This document shows, piece after piece, positions 1 through 55,453 of a stretch of DNA of 64,000 nt. Each line of letters opens with the position of its first letter. Positions within the stretch are counted from its first letter, which is position 1. The notes under the pieces were generated by a model. The model did not search any database. It had not been told where the DNA came from and worked only from the letters and a program-made list of their open reading frames with translations. This DNA is from Lepturacanthus savala (Eukaryota > Chordata > Actinopteri > Scombriformes > Trichiuridae), in the NCBI GenBank assembly GCA_030544235.1, contig CM060478.1, positions 22,817,227-22,881,226 on the forward strand, given 5' to 3'. Made by a program: the position numbers and the translations under genes.

Positions 1-1269
1 ATGCAGGCAAGATTCAAATTTTTTTTCTCACCTTAGTCTCATCCAGAATTCACTTTTGCAATGCATTGCTCTATGGCTGCTGTAACTCCAGTCTAAAAAA
101 TATTTAAATTACAAAAAGGTGAATACTTTTGAATTGGTGCACTTTTTGATTTGTTTCTTTCTGTTCCTTTTTTATGTTTTGTGTCCCTTATTTTTTGAAA
201 ATCACCCCATTAGCCTTATCAAGATTACATTTTAAATGACCTGCCTTGGACATCTGTGTACCTGGCATCATCAAGGTTTTCTGTTTCCTGTTTGTGTGTG
301 CGTGCGGGCGTGCATGCATGGCCTGTGCTATCAGTAGAATCAGATTGGATCGGCCTGAAAATGGCATTTCTGCCATTACGCTGTTTGTGATGGCTCAATA
401 CTGTATCTGTCTAGTACCAAGATGGTGTGTGCGGGGGCTGGTTGTGGTTGGGTGTGTATTACACACTCTTAGTCTACCATAGCCAAACTATACTATACTA
501 ATAGTTTATAGACATGTGCTATAATAATAATAGTATGATCTGGCTGCACCTGCTAACATTTTTGGCTATAGAGGGAAAAAAAAACATTCTGGCTTGTTTG
601 CATTTCTTTAAACCAATTACAATTGTCTTCTGTGGTGCTAAGCCCATGATGCAACATGGTGTTCAACTGTCCTTCCAAAAAAGTTGCGGGGAAAAGTTGT
701 ATGAGACCTGGCTTTGTGGTGGTTAAATCCCTGCAAAAGAAAATGGCACATAAAACAGTAAAAAAAATGCATGTTGACTATATTATGAGTTTTACTGATT
801 GCCAAAAAGGTGATTGTTGTAGTTTCACATAGTGACAAGGATTTCAAAAACAGAAATATGCAGTTAGCAGATGGGGAGGAGAATGACGACTAAAATAGTC
901 GGTCAATGGCAGGCTTTAACCCACAGTTTCTGGTGAGCCAGACTAATACTCTAACTCCATAATGCAGTCGGTGTGTATATCCAATAACAAAACTTTTATT
1001 TATATATACAGATATTTTTTTTCTGTGAAGATTATTCATTATTGAGCATAGTCTCTTCCCTGTTTAGAGTGTGAATAATATAAGTTGTTTAATCATGAAT
1101 TAGTATGTAATACAAAGTAGTTTGTAGCCACTTAATTATGTAACGCTTCACTTAAGATGAAGGATTTTATTCTTCACAATATCTTTCTCTGGAAACTTGC
1201 ATTTTTTTGCACCCATGTAAGAATTACTTCAATTATTTTGTTAATGTTCTCATATTTCTTTGTGTGCAG
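1..1269 (+). other. ehbp1 intron (5' end outside the window)
   Basis: AT-rich intronic sequence leads to the acceptor at 1268-1269. A short GT-rich run occurs at 293-312. I see no exon, repeat family or structured RNA in it. Confidence 0.7.
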
Positions 1270-47574
<46,305 letters not shown>

Positions 47575-47600
47575 TTGTCACTTCACAGAAAAACACAACC

Positions 47601-47606
47601 AATAAA
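47601..47606 (+). terminator. Possible proximal poly(A) signal of ehbp1
   Basis: AATAAA lies only 27 nt after the stop codon. No convincing GU-rich downstream element follows, so it is weaker than the distal signal. Confidence 0.25.
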
Positions 47607-48603
47607 ATGTAGCCGATAAAAGAAATGTATAATGATGATTACTGATATCTGATTATTATTATTTGATAGTGGTTTTCCTAGACATTTCTATCAGTGGTTG
47701 GATGATGGGGTTGTTTTTAACAGCAGAGACTCGGCCCTCTGATTCTTTTGCACCAACTTTATACTGATTTGAAACTGTCCCACGTATATATACAATATTT
47801 TTTATTTTAATTTGCTTTAAGAACGGTACTTGTATGTGAGATGAATATGTATGAAACTAAAGCAGTGAAAACCCTATCAGACAGTTAGGACATTTGTATG
47901 AAATGATGCAGCAGCACAGCCTCTGTCTGAAGTTGGAGACCAGTGGGTTTGAGGTACAGCACAATTGGGTTTAATGGGGGATTTTTCTTTTCTTCTCTTT
48001 ACGATGAGGAGAAGATGATGTTACAGTTTGACTTTAAAAAGAAAAAAAAAAGTCCTTATAATATCAGTTTTTTCAAGCTACTTCATTACTTGACGGCGTA
48101 TCTTTTAATTATTTCACTTTAAAGTTTTTACCTGTAAAATATCTTAAAGGGGGAACGCACCCCGTTCATGAATCTTAACTTTTCCTATTGCTTTTTTATT
48201 GTCTTGGCTTGAAAGCAGTTTACCAAAAGAAAGGTTGTGTTTAAAAAAAAAAAAAAAAGTAATAATAATAATCTCATGTTGTATATTTTCATCACTGCTC
48301 TGACCAATAGCTTCCAAATCCTCCTTTTTTCAGGATTCATGCAGTCAAAAGTAAAATATATATAAATATATATTATTTATTGCCGTTTGTCCTATAAGCT
48401 GCTTGTATAAGTGAATCTACCATCACATTTCATTTCATGTGCATTTTTGCTCAACAACTTTTTGATTTCTATTTATTGTATTCTGAAGAGGAGGAAATAT
48501 GCTTACACGTGCATCTCTTAGAGCTCCACATCCGGTGCAGTTGACCTTTTTAAGTGTGAACATTTATCTGTTTATTTATTCCAGTGTCATAACCCAAGTC
48601 TTC

Positions 48604-48609
48604 AATAAA
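48604..48609 (+). terminator. Poly(A) signal of ehbp1 (distal)
   Basis: A canonical AATAAA lies in CTTCAATAAAGTCC, followed by GCGTGTGGCGCTTTTTTT at about 48638-48656, a typical GU/U-rich downstream element. Assignment to ehbp1 is by position and orientation. Confidence 0.6.
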
Positions 48610-49129
48610 GTCCTTAAGATTTCATACTCCACCCAGCAGCGTGTGGCGCTTTTTTTAACCCCTAGAAACGAACAGAAATATATTACTATTTTTTATTTAA
48701 ACTGCAAGAACATTTGGTCACGGTTTTATAATTATCTTAATATTTTAACGAGGATTTTGTTGTATTATTAAAAACGTTGTTTTAAACATTTTGCTTATAT
48801 TTACTCATTATGCTTATATTGTTAAAATTGGAAAAACGCTTGGCAGTGTTCTGTTGTTAAAATCAATTCTCCATATCATATTACTGTTTTTTTCCTCATT
48901 CCTTTTTTTCAAATACCACAACAAAAAAGTTATTAAACGCAGCCGCTGCTCATCAGTGGCTCCTATCACTGCAGTCGCTGCGCTTACAAACTGCTTTATT
49001 ATTCCGCTCTGTTCAATTCCCCTGCGACTTGTGCGTGTTTATAAATTAAAATTGGCGTTCATTTTCTTTTTTTGTTTGAGGTCGGCGCTGAGCAGGTTCC
49101 TCTAAAGGAAGATTAGAGAAATCACTTTG

Positions 49130-49480
49130 TACCGAGCAGATGTTTGTTCTCCGGGCCGCTCTGAGCGCGCTGCGGACGGGGGGCAGAGCTGGAGAGGTTC
49201 GGTCAGCCGCAGCCGCGGAGGCAGGGATGGAGGGAGAAAGGAAACTCTGAAAGGCCGTCCATATTCTATTTATATTAAGATGGAGAAGGAGGGAAAAAAT
49301 CCCCTCCTTTTTAATTGCACTTCTTTCTCCTGTGCCGGCTTCCTGACGCGCGGACGGGAATAAACGATAAAACGTGTCCCTGTAATAAGAAATCCGAGCG
49401 TCTGCGGTTTAACCCTCCGCTCCGTCCCCGCAGGCAGCCTCCCATCCCCGATTAAAGCGGGGAAATAGGTTGTGACAGCA
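49130..49480. promoter_or_regulatory. CpG-enriched patch upstream of otx1
   Basis: Local rise in CpG (for example CGGGCCGCTCTGAGCGCGCT, GCAGCCGCGGAGGC, CTGACGCGCGGACGGG) within AT-rich DNA 3.5 kb upstream of the otx1 leader. It may be an alternative promoter or a regulatory island. Function is not shown. Confidence 0.3.
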
Positions 49481-50159
49481 GACGTCCTCCCCGGCCTTTC
49501 TAATACTTTCAAATTAATTTGCTGATTCGTTTCTTCTCCGCTTGGCACCGACTGTACGTCCACATTACGACACATCACGCACTTTACAGCCCCCCCGGGG
49601 CGCTTCTTGTTTTAGTTTGTATTGTGCGGAGAATAAAGCAAAGACACCGAAAACGGAGCGAAGGACATTCTGCTCGGTGTAGTTAGACGGCCGCGTGTGC
49701 GTGCGTGTGTGAGAGCGTGTGTGAGAGAGGAGGGGGGAGAGTTCCAAATATATATTCACATCCCACACTATCACTTCTACATACAACTTGTTATAAAAAA
49801 GAAAGTGTTTAAATATTTTTAAAACCTGCCAGAATTGTTCATGCGTAAAACTTCACTTTTAGCCCTGAATTTAACTAAAGTTTAGTTTTCAGTTCATCTT
49901 TAAATTATCTCATCTTCAATCAGTGCAGCTTTACTAAGAATTACGTTTAATGACGGAAATAATCCAGGTCATAAATCCAACAAGTTAACATTTTTAAAAA
50001 ATATGTTTTCTCTTTGTTGTAGAATTAAGAGCAGATAAAATGACAAACAGTTGTATCTTACCTCTGCACCATCACCGACTCTTTAACGCTCCTGTGGAAG
50101 CAGAAGAAGTGGAAAAAAAACAAAACATTTCAGTCAATTTCCTATTATTATTGTTTTCA

Positions 50160-50510
50160 AACAGAATAAACGCGACGCGCTGCGTAAAATGCCGCGGCGC
50201 TTGTGCGCTGCTGCGCAGCTGAGGATCCCCTTCAGATGACTGGATTATCTCCTGAGCTTTGATGTCTCCTGGCCTCACCTCACAGGTGCTGCTGCTGCTG
50301 CTCAGCTCCGCTCGGCCTCTGCTGCACTTCCTTCCCCGCCGCTGTCCAAAAAAAAAAAAGCCCAGGCGCACCTGAGGGAGCCCGGTGTCTCCGCTGCAGC
50401 GCGCGGCTCCTGCAACACTGTTTTATGCATCATCGTTTTAATAAGCGCCGACAACATCCCCGCAGATCCCCGCTTCCAATCCTGCCGGCTGAAGGGACAA
50501 AACTTTTCCC
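50160..50510. promoter_or_regulatory. CpG-enriched patch upstream of otx1
   Basis: Contains AACGCGACGCGCTGCG, ATGCCGCGGCGCTTG, and CTGCAGCGCGCGGCTCCTGC, again in otherwise AT-rich DNA, about 2.4 kb upstream of the leader donor. Developmental homeobox genes often sit in chains of such islands. Confidence 0.3.
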
Positions 50511-51298
50511 CCTCCTCTCCTCACAGCCTAATCCCAGGCTTTACCAGCTCAGCATTAAGAAAATTCAACTGCAATTTGGGATTAGACAAAATAGTATTAT
50601 TACAAAAGGTTGGTGCAACTTGATAACTTGATACTTGTTCAGGGGTTTATCTCGGGGTCTTAGGCAAGACGAGAGATGAGGGAAAAAAACAAGAAATGTC
50701 AGAATAAGCAAGGGTCATATTTGTTGAATGGCCTTTTGCATAATTTAATGGTGTGTGTTGGTGTGTGTGTGTGTGTGGGGGGGGGGGGTGATAGGGGCTG
50801 CTCGGACTTCAGATGTGGTGGAAATAAATAGGTGCGTAAAAAGCGTTTGACCTCCAGCCAAAAGCACAAAATACGCGTGAATTGGCCCCAAACATCTGTC
50901 AAAAAAAAGAAAAAGAAACGTAAGTTCACGTCGCCTCTTCTCTTTGTTCAGCTATAACTCGAACATTTCACTTCACACACTGACTTTTATATTTGATTTT
51001 GGCGTCTCTGTGCGTAAAAAATAATACACGCGCGGATTTACTCATATTTGTAACTATTAAGGTGCGTTTACGTGCGTCTTGGTGCGTTCAGGTGCCCTCA
51101 ACCTCCGAGCAGCATCACCACAGGCCTCAACACACAACCTCCAACATACTTGTTCCTTTTTTTAGTCCGCTGACTATTGATGTCTAAGTTTCTCTGTCAA
51201 AGTGCCTCTCGTCGATGACTTTTAAGTCCCATCGGCCTCCACTTTGATACCTCCTCCTCCTCCTGCACACACACACAAATGTAATTTCCATCCTCCGG

Positions 51299-51347
51299 TC
51301 TCTCTCTCTCTCTCTTTCTCTCTCTTTTCTCTCTCTCCCTCTCTCTC
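51299..51347 (+). repeat. (CT)n-rich microsatellite
   Basis: CT repeat with TTT interruptions. Confidence 0.88.
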
Positions 51348-52439
51348 TGAACATTAGCTCGCTTTCAGCTCAGGTCTCCTTTACAGAAGTTGATGTTTTT
51401 CTCTTTTTTGTTGCTGGGATCCACAAAGAGAAGCCGAGCTGCATCTCCACGACCCTCACTGACACAAGACAGAAATGGAGAGAAAAAAGAAAAGAAAATC
51501 CAGTTTGTTGTGTGTGTGTGTGTGTGTGAAGGGTTAAAAACATTAAAAACATCAGCATAAAGTGCAGGATTTGATTCAGTGAGCGCAGCTTTTTGGTGCA
51601 AATTTTTTCTTCTTCTGTTGATTCTTTTTCTTCCGCAGTGAGTTGGAGGTCTATCCCTATTAAACTTTACGTCAACCATCCTCAAATGTAATTCTAAATG
51701 GGGATTAGACCTCATTAATATTCATGAGACTTTCTGTGTGTGCGTGTGTGTGTGTGTAGAGAGAAAGAGAGAGAGAGGAAGGGGTGCATCACAATAAAAA
51801 AAAATCTAAATGGATAACTAACTTTTTTTATTTGTATTTGTAATTGTTGGCTCACAGAAGAACAAACTGAATAAAAGCAGCTGACCGAACTAAATTATTT
51901 TTAAACACAAAAAAAATATTGATTTTAATCCTCTGAACAAATATTTTCTTTGGTTTACGCTACAATTTTTTCTGAAAATTTCCGAATGATATTTTGTATT
52001 TAATTTACCAAATGTTGCACAGACAATACAAAAATCGAGCCAGTCAAGAAAAAAAGACACAACTGAAGGAAACTGTGCAAAAAATTAATCTTTGCTGCTG
52101 CAGATTTACTTGTAGTTTCTCTTGTTCGCAAAAGAATATTACTAGAGCTTATTTTTTTGTTTTATTGTTTTTTAAGAGCTGCATACGAACCTGATGTATA
52201 TCCACGTCACAGGGAGATTAGACTATTTTGATCAGTCAAATCCTTCTGTGACATGTGAATATAAATCCTGTAAAGTCGATTTCTTTGCGCACTTTTACGC
52301 ACAAGCAGCGCGCAGGCCGCACTCTGCGAACCGCTCTCTACAGCGGGCCTGCGAAACATTCCCATCTTTTTAAAAACCTCCGCGGTCCCTCTAGATCTCG
52401 GGACTGGGACCTGGGAGAAGAGGGGAGGGTGGGGGGTTG

Positions 52440-52660
52440 TCGTGGGGTGCACAGTGGGAGTGGGCTCTCGGAGCGGCCGCTGCGCCCCCATTGGCCGCCG
52501 CAGCCGTCCGTCAGCCGCCGGACGCGCGGCGATTGGCTGCAGGAGGCGGATCCGCAGGTGTCCTCCGCTCATAGAGGCGCGGGGCGGAGAGAAGGTGATC
52601 AATCTCCATTCGTCTCCATTAGATATCACCTTAACACTCTGACAGACAGCGACAAGCCCC
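52440..52660 (+). promoter_or_regulatory. GC-rich (CpG-type) promoter region of otx1
   Basis: The region is dense in CpG, unlike the flanking AT-rich DNA. It has two inverted CCAAT boxes (ATTGG at 52490-52494 and 52532-52536) about 40 bp apart, a NotI-like GCGGCCGC, and a block around 52590-52640 with GGTGAT and ATCACC in inverted arrangement. It lies 290-510 bp upstream of the inferred leader donor. No convincing TATA box was seen. The start site is not determined. Confidence 0.5.
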
Positions 52661-52869
52661 CTGAAAGCAAATGAGTTTGATTTATTTGGCTGTAAAAACA
52701 CCCCGGAACCGCACCGAGGACGCGGTGACGCTCCGTGCGCGGTTTTAACCCGGCTGCCGCTGCGCTGTTTGTCCGTGATGCCGCTCCGTTTGCGCACTGT
52801 TTGTTTTTGAGCAAGTCCGCCACCGCCGCTTGAGTTTTGCGTCCCGCACACTTCCTACTGCTGGATCAT

Positions 52870-52947
52870 TAGTTTTGCTGCTGCTGCCGCTGGTGGCCCG
52901 AGCTCCGGGAGAAGAAGAGAAGAGACGAAGGAGAAGAGAAGAACCAG
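52870..52947 (+). other. otx1: Probable untranslated leader exon of otx1 (3' boundary only)
   Basis: A GA-rich stretch downstream of the GC-rich promoter ends in ACCAG followed by GTAAAC at 52948, a good donor. An acceptor TGTGTTTAG at 55256-55264 can join it to the leader part of coding exon 1 (55265-55356). The 5' edge cannot be read from sequence. OTX genes are known to have upstream noncoding exons. Confidence 0.45.
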
Positions 52948-54004
52948 GTAAACATCGTTTTCTGTAGTTTTCTTCAATAATTTAATGTTTTGTGCGTATT
53001 TTCCCTGCGAGCTGCAGTTTGACGCTGTGAAGTGTAAAAGCGTCAGAAAGTCACTTTTTTTCCTTTAAAAAAAGTCTTGCGTATAATGACGAGACGTATT
53101 GTGGAATGTTAACATTTTCACCGCTGCAGGTTCGTGTGATTTGTTTTTTTAAGTATTGTTTCGTTTTAATTTTTTTGTTTGCGGAGATAATTAATCGGCA
53201 GCAAGGAGGACTTTAGATTGAACTGGATAAATGAAGTCAACTTCCTCCAGAGTAGATAATTTTCATATTTCTATTCCAGTTCATCCATGTGGGCTTTTTT
53301 CTGAGTGCAATTGGCCATTAAAACGTTTGAACCACTTAGTAGATAATTGGAGAGGCGTGTTTTGGTTTTTGTTAATTTATTTTGCAGATAAGAGCCCTTC
53401 TGAAACGCTCTCTCCCCGGAGGTCTAATCTAAATTCTAATTGAGTTCATTTGCACCGAGATCTCGCCTCCTCTCTCTCGGCCTGGCGGAGCTGGAAATGC
53501 GGTTTCGAAGCCGCTGGAATCCACGTTTGTAGCTTCAGGTTTGGTTTGGGTCAGTTAGAAGCTCTTTGTTAAAATAATCTGCCTCCTTTCACATTCACTA
53601 ATTTAATTCACACTGTGTTTTCGGGCTCAGATAAGCATAAGAATTAAATAGAATATCCAACTTAAAAAAAAAAAATCATTCGGCAAGATAAAAAAAAAAG
53701 TTTCTAAAGGAAAATACAGATTAGTTTAATGTTTTTGTTGAATTATTATTTTTTAGAGAGTTTAGAAGTTATTTTTTTCTTCTAATTTTAACCTTTAGTT
53801 TAGTTTCCTGAGATAAATAAACAGAACATGGTGTTGCCTGTAATTAAACAGCCTGCTCAGTATTTAACCACAGGGAGAAATTAAAAAATCCTTGTTTTAT
53901 ATAGAAAAATAAATTTACTGTTCTTATAATCTGGAGAAAATGAAGGAAAGCTGTTGTTTTGGTAAATTTACACTGAGCTTTAATTCGAGAATAAATAAAT
54001 AGAT

Positions 54005-54033
54005 GATGTTGGTGCATTTTCTGCACCAACATC
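54005..54033. repeat. Perfect 12-bp inverted repeat with 5-nt loop
   Basis: GATGTTGGTGCA pairs with TGCACCAACATC around TTTTC. With a 3-nt bulge the stem extends outward through AATAAATA on both sides (about 53990-54042). Confidence 0.85.
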
Positions 54034-54275
54034 TATTTATTCGCTTAAAATAAAAATAATAGGCTAAAAAAATTAAAAAGTATTTTCTTATTTTGTGTGA
54101 TCCGAATGTGGATCCAGTTAATTTAAACTGAGGATCAGCAGGAGTTTTGTTACGTCACAAATACACAGAAAGACCCGAGACAAACAGACCGAGAACAGAG
54201 ACTTCACAAAAACTGCAGCTGTGATTTTATAGATTATAAAGTCACATCCATAATCCATCTTTTTACGTGCTGGGA

Positions 54276-54313
54276 GTGTGTGTGTATGTGTGTGTGTGTA
54301 TGTCTGCAGGCCG

Positions 54314-54341
<28 letters not shown>
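54276..54341. repeat. Facing (GT)n and (CA)n repeats
   Basis: A GT-rich run (54276-54302) is separated by a 10-12 nt GC-rich spacer (CTGCAGGCCGA) from a CA run (54314-54341). The two are complementary and can form a hairpin. Confidence 0.85.
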
Positions 54342-54344
<3 letters not shown>

Positions 54345-55264
54345 CATATATTGTCCTCAGAGGGTTTTTATTCTGAAGTTTCAACCTGCTTTTATTTTGA
54401 CCATAAAGATTCAAATCAGAACAGTGATTTTTATTATCCTAAAATTATTTTCGATTGAAAAAGGTGTCGAACTTGTACAAATTTAGCATTTGGTGAGATC
54501 GTATTGTCTTTATTTAATTATTTTTTTACAGATTATTGATCTTATTGATGTTCCCAGCTATTAAACTGCAGAGAGCTTATAACGTGATGTCATTTATTTG
54601 AATGATTTATTAATCAGTGTTTGAGGATCGAAATCTTTTTAAAGATGCTGTGAATACATGGATAAATAGGCTACAGATAAATACATTAATAAATAGTAGA
54701 AACAGTATTTTCAGGAAAGCAGTGATTTATTGATCATGTGCAAATAACTTGCAGCAACAAATAATCCGTTTCATCCACAGACTCTTATCGATGCTTTTAG
54801 TTCAGATTCCACAGTTTTGTCGGTTTAAGGAGAATAAAAGTTGGCTTTCTAAATGAGCTGCATCGTGCTTTATTTTGTGTTTTTTGGAGGTTTGAGTTGG
54901 ATCAGATCTAGAGGCGCGTAACCCCGGTTAGTTTATCCCTCAAAAATATAAAACATCTGCAGCCTTGATGCGTCTCTGGTTCTTATTCTGAGGTTTAAAT
55001 CGGGATTTAAAATCCAAAAAAGCCACAAAATCCTGAGAAGATTGATTATCTGCTTCGGCGTAATGACGCTGTAATGTTTACCACTTTATACAAATCGGGA
55101 AATTGCCTGGAAATAAAGATTTTCACAGCAAATCAAATAGGTTTCAGAAAACCCAGTTTCCCTGGTTCAGGCTTGTATCAGGAGCAACTCTCCCCAAACA
55201 GACCGATACTTTGCAATAAACCCTGCAGCTTTGCTTCATAATGTCTTCTGATGTGTGTGTTTAG

Positions 55265-55356
55265 TGCTTGGATAGGCCCCCTGTCCCGTCAAGCTGCAGC
55301 ATCGGGGGAAACCGAACCACTGGCCTGAGCTGGGTGGAGCAGTGACCGCCTGTAGC
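55265..55356 (+). other. otx1: otx1 5' UTR in the first coding exon (inferred)
   Basis: This is the sequence between a plausible acceptor (AG at 55263-55264) and the start ATG. An alternative acceptor is CTGCAG at about 55223-55228. No upstream ATG is present after 55265 before the MM start. Confidence 0.4.
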
Positions 55357-55453
55357 ATGATGTCCTACCTCAAACAGCCCCCCTACGGCGTCAACGGCCT
55401 GGGGCTCAGCGGCGCTGCCATGGACCTGCTGCACCCTTCAGTGGGCTACCCAT
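55357..55453 (+). CDS. otx1: otx1 coding exon 1
   Basis: The start is the first of two adjacent ATGs (55357 and 55360), as in all OTX1/OTX2 proteins beginning MMSY. The exon encodes 32 residues to VGYP and ends in phase 1 before GTAGGA at 55454. The donor is followed by a C-run and a short CA repeat. Confidence 0.95.

Larger units (their letters stand above)
47575..48640 (+). other. ehbp1: ehbp1 3' UTR (inferred)
   Basis: This is AT-rich sequence after the ehbp1 stop with no coding signal. It contains poly-A tracts (48046-48054 and 48244-48257). I end the UTR near 48640 because the best poly(A) signal, at 48604-48609, is followed about 40 nt later by a GT-rich and then T-rich stretch. An early AATAAA at 47601-47606 could give a very short alternative UTR. 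Confidence 0.55.
48640..52440. other. ehbp1-otx1 intergenic region
   Basis: AT-rich to about 49080, then GC/CpG-enriched patches at 49130-49480 and 50160-50510 that could be upstream otx1 promoter or enhancer DNA. A GT then G-run occurs at 50759-50789 and a CT tract at 51299-51347. ATTAATATTCATGAG lies at 51713-51727. No coding gene is supported. Confidence 0.55.
52948..55264 (+). other. otx1 intron 1 (inferred) with inverted repeats
   Basis: AT-rich. It holds a short hairpin at 54005-54033 and facing GT and CA repeats at 54276-54341. No exon is seen. Confidence 0.5.

Noticed and set aside
52207..52851. 214-codon minus-strand open frame over the otx1 promoter
   Set aside because: High GC content lowers stop frequency. 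No domain, no splice pattern, low-complexity Pro/Arg content.
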